Source: Arthrobacter yangruifuii
GTDB taxonomy: Bacteria; Actinomycetota; Actinomycetes; Actinomycetales; Micrococcaceae
Direction of reading: 5' to 3'
Assembly: GCF_009192775.1 (NCBI RefSeq)
Contig: NZ_VTFX01000004.1
Coordinates: 586,703 to 650,702, forward strand
DNA length: 64,000 bases
Positions 9,136 through 17,886 of this stretch are shown here, one piece after another. Each line of letters starts with the position of its first letter. Positions within the stretch are counted from its first letter, which is position 1. Made by a program: the position numbers and the translations under genes. The notes below the pieces were generated by a model. It had not been told where the DNA came from and searched no databases. It worked only from the letters and a program-made list of their open reading frames with translations.

Positions 9136-9648
9136 ATGAAAAAGACCCTCTCGATGCTCTCTGCCGCGGCCCTGCTCCTAGCGGCAGCCGGATGCTCCAA
9201 CGGCTCCGCGGAAAGCACCGCCACCCCCTCCGGCACCGCTTCGGCTGCCTCATCCCCCGCACCCGGAACCTCGGATTCCCCGTCGCCGTCGGCGTCGCCC
9301 GTGGCCCTCGCGGCTGACTTCCCCGCCACTCTGATCCCGGTCATGGACGGCGCAGAGATCCTCGCGAGCACGGTGGACCGGGCAAACGGCACCCTCACCG
9401 CCGTCCTGGTCCAGTCCACGGAGGCACCCGCCGAAGGGATCTTCCCGTTCTACGACGCGAAACTCACCGCCCAGGGATTTGCCGCCGCCCAGACCGCCCC
9501 GGGTTCCCCCTCTTCACGCGATTACGTCCGGACCGGTCCCGGAGATCCCGAGACCGTCAACATCACGGTCATTGCCGGTAAAGACGGCGGCCCGGCAACC
9601 GTGACTGTCGGGGCGACGGTACTCACGGAAAAGACGGAACAGCCGTGA
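9136..9648 (+). CDS. Secreted lipoprotein, function unknown
   Basis: A lipoprotein of 170 residues: MKKTLSMLSAAALLLAAAGC gives a positive start, hydrophobic core and lipobox with the modified Cys at about residue 20. A Ser/Thr/Pro-rich linker of about 40 residues follows, then a compact domain of mixed beta character with no motif I recognise. An ATG four codons upstream at 9124 is also possible, but the signal peptide starts naturally at MKK. The stop overlaps the start of the polyprenyl synthase gene as GTGA, so the two are translationally coupled, yet a functional link is not obvious. Confidence 0.8.
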   Translation: MKKTLSMLSAAALLLAAAGCSNGSAESTATPSGTASAASSPAPGTSDSPSPSASPVALAADFPATLIPVMDGAEILASTVDRANGTLTAVLVQSTEAPAEGIFPFYDAKLTAQGFAAAQTAPGSPSSRDYVRTGPGDPETVNITVIAGKDGGPATVTVGATVLTEKTEQP

Positions 9649-10745
9649 CCTTTTCCCCCGTCGAAACCGCCCGGGAAGAACAGGCCGCATACCGGGACCT
9701 GCTTGGCACGGAGCTCGAGGACTTCCTGGCCCTCCAGCATTCGGTCCTTGAGGACATCTCGGGAGAGGCACTTCCCCTGCTGGATGCGGTGCGCAACCTC
9801 GCCCGGGGAGGAAAGCGCCTGCGCGGACTGCTCGCCTACTGGGGCTGGCGCGGCGCCGGAGGAGCTGCCTTGCACCCGGAGGCAGTCAAGGCGGGCGCGG
9901 CACTGGAACTGTTCCAGAGCGCGGCACTGATCCACGACGACATTATCGACCGCTCGGACACCCGCCGGGGCGGACCCAGCGTGCACCGCATCTTCTCCAT
10001 GGCGCATGCGGAATCCGACTGGCATCTGGACGGATCCCACTTCGGTTCGTCTGCCGGGATCCTTGCCGGCGACCTCTGCCTTTCCTTCAGCGAGGAAATG
10101 TTTTCCGCAGTGGGGCCGCGGGCTGCGCACGGCACCGAAGCACGGCGGATCTTCAACCGGATGCGGACCGAGGTCATGGCCGGGCAGTACCTCGACATCC
10201 TCGAGGAAGTGGCCGGTCCCGGCCACGATCCCGAACATGCCGTGGTGCGGGCACTGAACATCCTCCGTTATAAGGCAGCGAAGTACACCACCGAGCATCC
10301 CCTGACGCTCGGCGGCGCCCTGGCCGGCGCCCGGCCGGAATTCCTGGCCGGGTATTCACGCTTCTCCCTGCCGCTGGGCGAGGCCTTCCAGCTTCGCGAC
10401 GATGTCCTGGGCGTCTTCGGGGATCCGCAGACAACAGGCAAGCCGGCCGGGGATGATCTGCGCGAGGGCAAGCGAACGGTCCTGATTGCCTATGCCCTCT
10501 CCCGCGGGAGCGAGGACGCCCGGGAGGAAATCACGGCGCGCCTGGGGGATCCGGAACTGGACGACGACGGAGTGGACCGCCTGCGCGGGATCCTTCGGGA
10601 CACCGGAGCGCTGGAGGCAACGGAGGAACTTATTTCGCGGCATACGGAGGCAGCCTTTTCGGCCCTGGCCGCGCTTCCCCTGGATGATGTTCCCCGGGCC
10701 GCCCTCGATGCCCTGGCCCACTCGGCGGTAAAACGCAGCGCCTAA
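9645..10745 (+). CDS. Polyprenyl (geranylgeranyl-type) diphosphate synthase
   Basis: Trans-prenyltransferase that condenses isopentenyl diphosphate onto allylic diphosphates, feeding menaquinone, carotenoid or lipid-carrier synthesis. The 366 residues show GGKRLRGLL in the N-terminal third, the first Asp-rich motif HDDIIDRSDTRRG near residue 98 and the second QLRDDVLGVFGD near 250, followed by GDDLREGKRT. Chain length cannot be read safely from sequence. GTG start at 9645 overlaps the lipoprotein stop by four bases. In Mycobacterium the idsA2 gene occupies the same place near the pknL region, which supports an IdsA-like role (inference). Confidence 0.9.
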   Translation: MTFSPVETAREEQAAYRDLLGTELEDFLALQHSVLEDISGEALPLLDAVRNLARGGKRLRGLLAYWGWRGAGGAALHPEAVKAGAALELFQSAALIHDDIIDRSDTRRGGPSVHRIFSMAHAESDWHLDGSHFGSSAGILAGDLCLSFSEEMFSAVGPRAAHGTEARRIFNRMRTEVMAGQYLDILEEVAGPGHDPEHAVVRALNILRYKAAKYTTEHPLTLGGALAGARPEFLAGYSRFSLPLGEAFQLRDDVLGVFGDPQTTGKPAGDDLREGKRTVLIAYALSRGSEDAREEITARLGDPELDDDGVDRLRGILRDTGALEATEELISRHTEAAFSALAALPLDDVPRAALDALAHSAVKRSA

Positions 10746-10777
10746 AGCAAATATGCGCCAATACTAAGTGTGCATAT

Positions 10778-10820
10778 AAAAAAGGGAGCTTCCCGTCCGT
10801 TGACGGGCAGCTCCCTTTTT
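10778..10820. terminator. Bidirectional intrinsic terminator between convergent genes
   Basis: Stem GGGAGCT-CCCGTC pairs with GACGGG-AGCTCCC (one unpaired base on each side), loop about four bases, flanked by A-rich sequence on the left and TTTTT on the right. It sits between the polyprenyl synthase gene and the convergent Rv2175c-like gene and can serve both. Confidence 0.9.
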
Positions 10821-10839
10821 AGTGCTGCGGGCGCAATTG

Positions 10840-11193
10840 TTACCAGCCCAGCGCCTGGGCGCGGCGGCGGATCTCCGTCTTGCGTCCCTCACGGAGGGCA
10901 TCCACGGGACGCCCGGGCAGGGTGTCGTCGGCAGTAAACAGCCAGCGGATCATCTCATCGTCGTGGTAGCCGGCGTCGTTGAGCACCGAGATGGTGCCCT
11001 TCAAACTGTCCAGCACGGCGCCGTCAGCAATAAAGGCGGCCGGAATACTGCGGATCTTCCGCTCCCCGAGGCGCACAGCCACCAGGGCACGCTCCTCCAG
11101 CAGGCTATGCACCTTGCTGATAGGAAGGTCAAGTTGTTCAGCCACATCGGGCAGGGTCAGCCAGTCGGAAACGAGTTCCTGTAGTTCATTCAC
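10840..11193 (-). CDS. Rv2175c-like winged-helix DNA-binding protein
   Basis: Small DNA-binding protein of the family typified by mycobacterial Rv2175c, which is a substrate of the kinase PknL. The 117 residues contain a helix-turn-helix segment (LTLPDVAEQLDLPISKVHSL, about 9-28) and the strongly conserved C-terminus GYHDDEMIRWLFT, then RPVDALREGRKTEIRRRAQA. GTG at 11193 has GGAGA almost abutting it; an ATG at 11262 in frame would add 23 Pro/Trp-rich residues. The pknL gene lies 1.7 kb away, so the kinase and the likely substrate stay linked here too. Confidence 0.85.
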   Translation of the reverse strand: MNELQELVSDWLTLPDVAEQLDLPISKVHSLLEERALVAVRLGERKIRSIPAAFIADGAVLDSLKGTISVLNDAGYHDDEMIRWLFTADDTLPGRPVDALREGRKTEIRRRAQALGW

Positions 11194-11445
11194 TCTCCAA
11201 GGGTGCCATGTCCGGGGCGGGCCCGGCCACTTTGCCGTTTGGGTCCGGGGGTGAAACGTCAAAAGTAAGGCCCGGGTATTGTGCGCACGCGCCGTTAGTG
11301 TAAATTCACATGGGTACCTTTAATCACATGAGTCACTAACACATCGTTGGTCAATCAAACAACAGTAGTAACACCCGTTCCATTACTTGTCATTAATCTT
11401 AGGATTCGCAGGGAACGGACATCACAGATGAGGAAACACCACTAT

Positions 11446-12786
11446 ATGAGCACTCAGTCGACGACGGGATCGCAAAAAACGCGTTCCGGTGCCACCGGAA
11501 TGCCGCGCAAGCTGAGTGTTGCCGTGACCACCGCGGCCATACCGGCAGTGATGCTGTCCGCCCTGGCTCTCGCGGAGCCGGCTGCTGCGGCCCCCGCTGC
11601 ACCGCAGAACTCCCTGTTCCCCCAGCTTCCCCTGCAGGCCGTCAAGAACCTGAACACGGGCGTGGCCACCTCGCACCTGGCCACCCAGATGCCGGCAACG
11701 CTGCCGGCCGAGTCGGCCGCCCCCGCTACCCACCGCATTGTTTCCGGTGACACCGTCATCTCCATTGCCGTGCAGTACGGACTCTCCCCGGACGAGCTGC
11801 TGCGCGTAAACAACCTCCAGCCGACGTCGCTGATCTTCGCCGGCGATGACCTCCGCCTGGCCGGTACGTCCGCCCCGGCCGCCCCCGCCGCAGCCGCAGC
11901 CGCAGCAGCTTCCCCCGGCGGCACCTACACGGTGGTCTCCGGCGATACCCTGGGCGCCATTGCGGCCAAGCACGGCGTCAGCCTCTCCGGCATCCTCGCC
12001 GCCAACGGGCTGAGCCTCACCTCCGTGATCTACCCGGGCCAGACACTCCGGATGGATTCCCAGGCAGCTCCCGCCGCGCCGGACCAGGGCAAGACGGCAC
12101 CCGCCGCGGGAGCCAGCTACACGGTCGCCGCCGGCGATACGCTCAGCGCCATCGCGGCCAAGCACGGCGTCAGCCTCTCGGGTGTCCTCGCCTCGAACGG
12201 CCTGACCCAGTCCTCGGTCATCCGCCCCGGCCAGCAGCTTCGCGTTGACGGGAGCACCGTCAGCGTCACAGCTGCCGCGCCCGCTTCCGCGCCCACGGAT
12301 CTGGTGCCGAACACGTTCCTGCACTACACCTACCCCGACCACGTAGTCGCCGATGCCAACCTGAACAAGCAGGCACTGAATTCGGTTCCGGTCCCGGACC
12401 GGGCACAGATGCAGCAGATCGTGGCCGACACCGCCGCGCAGATGGGCGTGGACCCGGCCCTGGCACAGGCTTTCGCTTTCCAGGAATCCGGCTTCGATCA
12501 GCGGGCCGTCTCCCCCGCCAACGCCATCGGCACCATGCAGGTCATTCCCTCTTCCGGGGAATGGGCCTCGGACCTCGTCGGCCGGAAGCTGAACCTGCTG
12601 GATCCCTACGACAACGCCACTGCGGGCGTGGCCATCATCAGCGCCCTCATCCGCAGCAGCGACAGCCTGGAAACCGCAATTGCCTCGTACTACCAGGGCC
12701 AGTACTCGGTGACCACGCACGGCATGTTCGATGACACGCGCGGCTACGTCCGCTCGGTGCTCGCCCACCGCGCGTCCTTCCAGTAA
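11446..12786 (+). CDS. Secreted LysM-domain lytic transglycosylase
   Basis: Cell-wall hydrolase acting outside the membrane. After a signal peptide (about residues 20-50, ending LAEPAAAAPAA) come three LysM peptidoglycan-binding repeats, each with a GDT motif (HRIVSGDTVISIA, YTVVSGDTLGAIA, YTVAAGDTLSAIA), and a C-terminal lysozyme-like SLT domain with the likely catalytic Glu in FQESGFDQ and the following GTMQVIP. The second and third LysM share IAAKHGVSLSG and look like a recent duplication. ATG at 11446 has GAGGA 11 bases upstream; ATG at 11428 is an alternative. It diverges from the Rv2175c-like gene and precedes pknL. Confidence 0.9.
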   Translation: MSTQSTTGSQKTRSGATGMPRKLSVAVTTAAIPAVMLSALALAEPAAAAPAAPQNSLFPQLPLQAVKNLNTGVATSHLATQMPATLPAESAAPATHRIVSGDTVISIAVQYGLSPDELLRVNNLQPTSLIFAGDDLRLAGTSAPAAPAAAAAAAASPGGTYTVVSGDTLGAIAAKHGVSLSGILAANGLSLTSVIYPGQTLRMDSQAAPAAPDQGKTAPAAGASYTVAAGDTLSAIAAKHGVSLSGVLASNGLTQSSVIRPGQQLRVDGSTVSVTAAAPASAPTDLVPNTFLHYTYPDHVVADANLNKQALNSVPVPDRAQMQQIVADTAAQMGVDPALAQAFAFQESGFDQRAVSPANAIGTMQVIPSSGEWASDLVGRKLNLLDPYDNATAGVAIISALIRSSDSLETAIASYYQGQYSVTTHGMFDDTRGYVRSVLAHRASFQ

Positions 12787-12807
12787 CACAGTCCAGCAGA
12801 GCCGCCG

Positions 12808-12843
12808 AAGGGTCCGGATCGGGTGTCGATCCGGACCCTTTCG
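12808..12843 (+). terminator. Intrinsic terminator after the LysM transglycosylase gene
   Basis: A perfect 14-bp stem (12808-12821 with 12827-12840) around a GGTGT loop, starting with AAGGG and ending in CCCTTT. It lies 22 bases after the stop codon and about 25 bases before the pknL start, so pknL must have its own promoter in or just past this hairpin, or be reached by read-through. Confidence 0.85.
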
Positions 12844-12866
12844 CGTACCCCCATTAGGATCGAAGG

Positions 12867-15029
12867 GTGCATGAGCCCGTGAAAGACTCCCTCGTTGAGA
12901 CGCTGGTCGACGACCGTTACTTCGTCAGGTCCCTGATTGCCCGCGGCGGAATGTCCAGCGTTTACCTCGCCACCGACCGCCGGCTGGACCGCGACGTGGC
13001 CTTGAAGGTGCTGTATCCGCACCTGGCAGCCGACCGCGGCTTCCTTCGGCGGTTTGAAAGTGAAGCCAAGTCCGCTGCCCGGCTTTCCCACCCGCATGTG
13101 GTGGGTGTCCTGGACCAGGGCATCGCCGAGAACCTGGCCTACCTGGTGATGGAGTACGTTCCCGGCCGGACGCTGCGCGGCCTGATGGAGGAACGCGGGC
13201 CGCTCTCGCCGCGCCTCGCCCTGGCCCTGATGGACGCAGTGGTGGAGGGACTGGCCGCGGCACACGACGCCGGCCTGGTCCACCGCGACGTCAAGCCGGA
13301 GAATGTGCTCCTCGCGGATAACGGCCGGATCAAGATCGCGGACTTCGGGCTGGCCCGTGCCGTGTCCACCAGCACCAACACCGGAACACTCGTGGGCACG
13401 GTGGCGTATCTGGCCCCCGAACTCGTGACCGCGGGCGGCGCCGATGAACGCAGTGACGTCTACTCCGCCGGCATCATGCTTTACGAAATGCTCACCGGAC
13501 GCCAGCCGTTCACCGGGGATTCCCCTATTCAGGTTGCCTTTGCCCACGTCCACTCCTCCGTGCCCGTTCCGTCCGCCCTCTGTCCCGGATTGGCTGAAGA
13601 CCTGGACGAGCTGGTCCGCTGGTGCACGGCCAAGGACCCGGAGGAACGCCCGGTCAACGGCCGCGCCCTGCTGGGCGAGCTACGCCATATCCGCAGCTCC
13701 CTGAGCGACGCGGAGCTGGACTTCCGGTGCGGCCCTTCCCCGGACGGCGGGCCGGCTGCCTCCGGCGCCCCCACAGAAGCGTTGTCCGGCGTGACGGAAG
13801 TACTGGCCGGTGCTGCTGCCGGCACCGCCGTGATCGACGCTTCCGCTCCGCGCCCGGACGGGACCGGTTCCAATTCCACCGAGGTCATCCACCGCAGCGG
13901 CAACGCCACCACGGTGCTGCCCTCCGGCCGAAACCCCGGCAGCCGTGACGATGCGGACGCCGGCGGGTACGCCGACGACGATTATGACGCCTACGACGAC
14001 GGCGGTGAGGGCGACGACGGTGACGACGACGCCGGCCAGGGCGCCCCGCGGCGGCTCACCAAGCGGGATGAACGCGCCCTGGTGCGGCGCAGCGACCGCG
14101 AGGCGCACCGCCCCCGGATGTCCCTGCGCAGCGGAAAACCCCGCCGCCGCGGCATCCTGCTGGGCCTGCTGCTGACGGTCCTGCTCGCGGCAGCTGTTTT
14201 TGCCGGCTGGTTCTTCGGCGCCGGGCCCGGCGCCCTGGTGTCCGTTCCGGACGTGAGCAATATTTCCGCCGAGGACGCCGGCACGCAGCTGGGCGACGCC
14301 GGGCTGACCTACAGCACCAACGAGGTGTTTGACGAGGCCGTCGCGGCCGGGCTGGCCGTGGGAACCGATCCCGCCGCCCCCCGGGAGGTCAGGCGCTTCC
14401 AGCCGGTGACGCTGCTCGTGTCCAAGGGACCGCAGTTATTTACGGTTCCCAACGTGGTCCAGCGAACAATCGAAGCGGCCGGAGAGAATCTCCGGGATGC
14501 CGAGCTTTCCGTAGGTGCGGTCACCGAGGAATACAGCGAAAGCGTTGCCGCGGGCAGCGTCATCAGCCAACAGCCGCTGCCCGATACGCTGCTGCGGCTG
14601 GGTGCTCCGGTGGACCTCACGGTGTCCCGGGGACCCGCACCCGTAGAGGTTCCCGGGGTGACCGGACTGGACGAGGAAGCCGCGGTGAAAGCCCTCGAGG
14701 ACGCCGGGCTCACAGCCGCCGTCGCCCCGGACAAGGCGAACAGCGCCTCCGTGCCCGCCGGCGCAGTTGTGGCCCAGGATGCTGCCCCCGGCGGCCTGCT
14801 GGAGCGCGGCTCCACCGTCACGTTGACCATCTCCCTCGGCCCGCGGATGGTCGAGGTCCCGAACTATGTGGGACAGCGCGCCGAATCCGCACGGGCTGAT
14901 CTGGAAAGCCGCGGGTTCACCGTGGAAGTGGAGAACCTGCTGGGCGGGCTGCTCGGACTGGTCCGGGACCAGGAACCGGGCGCAGGCACCGCCCCCGAGG
15001 GTTCCACCGTCACGCTGAAGGTGGTGTAG
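12867..15029 (+). CDS. pknL: Serine/threonine protein kinase with four PASTA domains (PknL type)
   Basis: Transmembrane receptor kinase. The cytoplasmic kinase domain (about residues 18-275) has Lys47 in VALKVL, HRD at 139-141, DFG at 159-161 and APE near 183, with several Ser/Thr in the activation loop. A disordered, very acidic linker follows, then one membrane segment at about 428-450 and four PASTA repeats (VPDVSN, VPNVVQ, VPGVTG and VPNYVG starts) that normally sense peptidoglycan fragments. GTG at 12867 has AGGA 7 bases upstream. Its neighbours, an Rv2175c-like gene and aroG, match the mycobacterial pknL locus. The linker run of Asp and Gly (about 350-390) is unusually acidic. Confidence 0.93.
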   Translation: MHEPVKDSLVETLVDDRYFVRSLIARGGMSSVYLATDRRLDRDVALKVLYPHLAADRGFLRRFESEAKSAARLSHPHVVGVLDQGIAENLAYLVMEYVPGRTLRGLMEERGPLSPRLALALMDAVVEGLAAAHDAGLVHRDVKPENVLLADNGRIKIADFGLARAVSTSTNTGTLVGTVAYLAPELVTAGGADERSDVYSAGIMLYEMLTGRQPFTGDSPIQVAFAHVHSSVPVPSALCPGLAEDLDELVRWCTAKDPEERPVNGRALLGELRHIRSSLSDAELDFRCGPSPDGGPAASGAPTEALSGVTEVLAGAAAGTAVIDASAPRPDGTGSNSTEVIHRSGNATTVLPSGRNPGSRDDADAGGYADDDYDAYDDGGEGDDGDDDAGQGAPRRLTKRDERALVRRSDREAHRPRMSLRSGKPRRRGILLGLLLTVLLAAAVFAGWFFGAGPGALVSVPDVSNISAEDAGTQLGDAGLTYSTNEVFDEAVAAGLAVGTDPAAPREVRRFQPVTLLVSKGPQLFTVPNVVQRTIEAAGENLRDAELSVGAVTEEYSESVAAGSVISQQPLPDTLLRLGAPVDLTVSRGPAPVEVPGVTGLDEEAAVKALEDAGLTAAVAPDKANSASVPAGAVVAQDAAPGGLLERGSTVTLTISLGPRMVEVPNYVGQRAESARADLESRGFTVEVENLLGGLLGLVRDQEPGAGTAPEGSTVTLKVV

Positions 15030-15062
15030 CCCCCGGGGCGGTTCCTGCGCGGCAGGGCGGGA

Positions 15063-16463
15063 TCAGCTCCTGCGGGACAGTGCGCCGGCCACCAGGAAGG
15101 CCATCTCCAGGGACTGCATGTGGTTCAGCCGCGGATCGCAGACCGATTCGTAGCCCTCAACGAAGGCTTCCTGGTCCACGGGGTCAGCGCCGCCCAGGCA
15201 CTCCGCGACGTCGTCTCCCGTCATTTCCACGTGCAGGCCGCCGGGGAAGGTGCCCAGCGAATCGTGCACCTCGAAGAACCCGCGCACTTCGTCCATCACG
15301 TCATCGAAGTTGCGGGTCTTGTAGCCGTTCGGGGACGTGACGGTGTTGCCGTGCATGGGGTCCGTCACCCAGAGCACCTGGGCGCCGGAGGCGGTCACTT
15401 TCTCCACCAGGGAGGGAAGTTTCTCGCGGATATTCCGGGCACCCATCCGGGTAATGAAGGTCAGCCGTCCGGGTTCACGGTTCGGATCGAGCCGGTCGAT
15501 CAGGGCCAGCGCGTCTTCGGCGCTGGTGGTCGGGCCCAGCTTCACGCCGATCGGGTTGCGCACCCGGGACAGGAAGTCCACATGGGCGGAGTCCAGGTCG
15601 CGGGTCCGCTCCCCGATCCACAGGAAATGCCCGGAGGTGTCGTACGGCTGGCCCGTGCGGGAATCCACCCGGGTCAGGGCACGTTCGTAATCCAGGAGCA
15701 GTGCCTCATGGCTGGCGAAGAATTCAACCCGTTTCAGTGCTTCGAAATCAGCACCGCAGGCGTCCATGAAACGGACGGCCCGGTCGATTTCCCGGGCGAG
15801 GGATTCATAGCGCGAATGTGACGGGTTGGAGGTGAAGCCCTTGTTCCAGTGGTGCACCAGACGCAGGTCGGCGAAACCGCCCTGCGTGAACGCACGGATC
15901 AGGTTCAGGGTGGACGCGGACGTGTGGTAGGCACGGACCATCCGTGCCGGATCGTGCCGGCGGGACTCGGGAGTGAAATCGAAGCCGTTGACCATGTCGC
16001 CGCGGTAGGCGGGCAACGTCACGCCGTTGCGGGTCTCGTCGTTGGAGGAGCGGGGTTTGGCGAACTGCCCGGCCATCCGCCCCATCTTGATCACCGGGAC
16101 GGAGGCACCGTAGGTCAGGACCACGGCCATCTGCAGCAGGGTCCGGACACGGGCGCTGATCTTGTCTGCGGTGGCTGCTTCGAAGGTCTCGGCGCAGTCG
16201 CCGCCCTGCAGGAGGAAGGCGCGGCCCTGCGCGGCCTCGGCCAAACGGCTCCGGAGAACATCGACTTCACCTGCAAAAACCAGCGGCGGAACCATGGAGA
16301 GTTCGGCGATGGCCGCGTCATATCCAGGATCGTTGCGCCAGGTGGGCTGCTGGGAAATCGGCAGGGATCGCCAGTTGTCCAGCTCGGGGTGGCTAGCGGA
16401 CGTAGCCGCCGCGCCGGAGAGCAGGGTGGGAAGGGACTCGCGGTGTACAGGTGTCTCAGTCAC
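15063..16463 (-). CDS. aroG: 3-deoxy-D-arabino-heptulosonate 7-phosphate synthase, class II
   Basis: First enzyme of the shikimate pathway: condenses phosphoenolpyruvate with erythrose 4-phosphate. The 466-residue product belongs to the plant-type class II family, recognisable by LQGGDCAETF (about 85-94), VIKMGRMAGQFAKPRS, THFLWIGERTR-type and WVTDPMHGNT segments; the Cys, His and acidic metal ligands of the family are in place. GTG start at 16463. It is convergent with pknL, with only about 33 bases between the stops, the same order as in Mycobacterium. Feedback sites cannot be read from sequence. Confidence 0.95.
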   Translation of the reverse strand: MTETPVHRESLPTLLSGAAATSASHPELDNWRSLPISQQPTWRNDPGYDAAIAELSMVPPLVFAGEVDVLRSRLAEAAQGRAFLLQGGDCAETFEAATADKISARVRTLLQMAVVLTYGASVPVIKMGRMAGQFAKPRSSNDETRNGVTLPAYRGDMVNGFDFTPESRRHDPARMVRAYHTSASTLNLIRAFTQGGFADLRLVHHWNKGFTSNPSHSRYESLAREIDRAVRFMDACGADFEALKRVEFFASHEALLLDYERALTRVDSRTGQPYDTSGHFLWIGERTRDLDSAHVDFLSRVRNPIGVKLGPTTSAEDALALIDRLDPNREPGRLTFITRMGARNIREKLPSLVEKVTASGAQVLWVTDPMHGNTVTSPNGYKTRNFDDVMDEVRGFFEVHDSLGTFPGGLHVEMTGDDVAECLGGADPVDQEAFVEGYESVCDPRLNHMQSLEMAFLVAGALSRRS

Positions 16464-16634
16464 GGCTTAAGCGTACTTGGTGCCCCGTAGGAGCAAACAA
16501 CGCCGTCACAAATGCGTCCCGGCACGAAACACGGGGTCGGAACGCATGCCGGGACGGCCATGGGGCGCAGCACAATCACCACCAGTCACCATCCGGGACA
16601 GCGGGAGCCGGTTGCCGTTTCCGGTCCGGAGGAC

Positions 16635-17717
16635 CTAGGCGCTGTGGGACGCCGGGCCCGAGGTGCGGCCGTCGCCGTCGTCCGGCGTATCCGTTTCCGA
16701 CCCGTTGGTGCGGGCACCGCCGGGCTTGGCTGTGGCGGATCCGGCAGCGCGGGCACCGTTGGTTCCGGGCATCCGGTGGAGGAAAGTCATCCGGCGCGCA
16801 GTTCCCGCCTCCGGCCCGGCTGCGTCGGAGCCGTCCGCTGACGGTGCCGCGGTTTTGTCCTTGTTTTTTGCCCCGGCCGTACCGATAACGGTGACGGCAC
16901 CGGGACGCTTGGCGCCGCGCCGGGCGGCCACGGCAGGGCTTCCGGCCGGTGCATCCGCATCCGCTTCCCCGCCGTGCCCGGTACCGGGGGGAAGGCGCAC
17001 CGCAGCGCTCCGGGCCTCAGCCGCTTTGCCGCCCTTGCGTGCAGCGAGCTTTTCCTTAACGGTGCTGGCGTATACGTCCACGTATTCCTGGCCCGACAGG
17101 CGCATGAGTTCATACATGATCTCGTCGGTCACGGACCGCTGGATGAACCGGTCATTCTCGAGTCCGGCGTACCGCGAGAAGTCCAGCGGTTCGCCCACGA
17201 TGATGCCGATCCGGCGGATGTTGGGGATCCGGCGTCCGATCGGCTGGACCTTATCGGTTCCGATCATTGCCACCGGAATGACCGGCACGCCGGTGGAAAG
17301 CACCAGCTTGGCCACGCCGGTCTTGCCGCGGTAGAGGCGTCCGTCCGGGCTGCGGGTCCCTTCCGGGTAGATGCCCAGCAATCCGCCGTTTTCCAGGACG
17401 TCAACGCCGGCCTTGAGGGAGGAAGCGGAGGCCGCACCGCCGGAACGGTCCATGGGCAGCTGGTTGGCGAGCCGGAAAAACGCAGCGGTGAGCTTTCCCT
17501 TAATGCCTTTGCCGTTGAAGTAGTCGCTCTTGGCGAGGAAGCTCACCGGCCGGGGTACGGCCAGCGGCAGGAAGATCGAGTCGGAGAACGACAGGTGATT
17601 GCTCACCAGGACGGCAGGCCCGGATTCAGGGATGTTGTCCATTCCCTTGACCCACGGCCTGAAGAGAAGATTCACCACCGGCCCGATGAATATCGTCTTC
17701 ATCACCCAATAGAACAC
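16635..17717 (-). CDS. 1-acyl-sn-glycerol-3-phosphate acyltransferase (PlsC family)
   Basis: Membrane-associated acyltransferase that makes phosphatidic acid. The HX4D catalytic motif is seen as NHLSFSD near residue 40 and the substrate motif as YPEGTRSPDG near 120. Only the first 230 residues or so form the enzyme; the last 130 are Ala/Gly/Lys-rich and likely disordered. GTG at 17717 has AGGAG 10 bases upstream; a TTG at 17747 is possible but less well placed. It diverges from an alpha/beta hydrolase gene, so glycerolipid synthesis and esterase functions face a shared promoter region. Confidence 0.9.
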   Translation of the reverse strand: MFYWVMKTIFIGPVVNLLFRPWVKGMDNIPESGPAVLVSNHLSFSDSIFLPLAVPRPVSFLAKSDYFNGKGIKGKLTAAFFRLANQLPMDRSGGAASASSLKAGVDVLENGGLLGIYPEGTRSPDGRLYRGKTGVAKLVLSTGVPVIPVAMIGTDKVQPIGRRIPNIRRIGIIVGEPLDFSRYAGLENDRFIQRSVTDEIMYELMRLSGQEYVDVYASTVKEKLAARKGGKAAEARSAAVRLPPGTGHGGEADADAPAGSPAVAARRGAKRPGAVTVIGTAGAKNKDKTAAPSADGSDAAGPEAGTARRMTFLHRMPGTNGARAAGSATAKPGGARTNGSETDTPDDGDGRTSGPASHSA

Positions 17718-17886
17718 GCGGCTTGATCTCCTGTTCGGACAAGACAATAACGAGGGACCCGATTGGTTCCCCAGACTCTACTGTATGCGCGCTTATCCGC
17801 GCTGGTGAATTCAACGCGTACTGCACCTGCCGACAGTTTCCCCCGTCCGGGGTCCAAAAGGCCCCTGCTAATGCAACCATAGACAC

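Noticed and set aside
7761..9419. A much longer dinB product starting near 9419
   Set aside because: The extra part overlaps the divergent lipoprotein gene, is low complexity and lacks family similarity. The conserved Y-family core begins near 8945.
11263..11445. Riboswitch (for example c-di-AMP type) upstream of the LysM gene
   Set aside because: Actinobacterial wall hydrolase genes often carry one, but I could not find the conserved core in this leader, so I do not call it.
11422..12789. Long minus-strand open frame opposite the LysM transglycosylase gene
   Set aside because: Gly/Arg/His-rich shadow of a high-GC gene, with no motif and no ribosome binding site.
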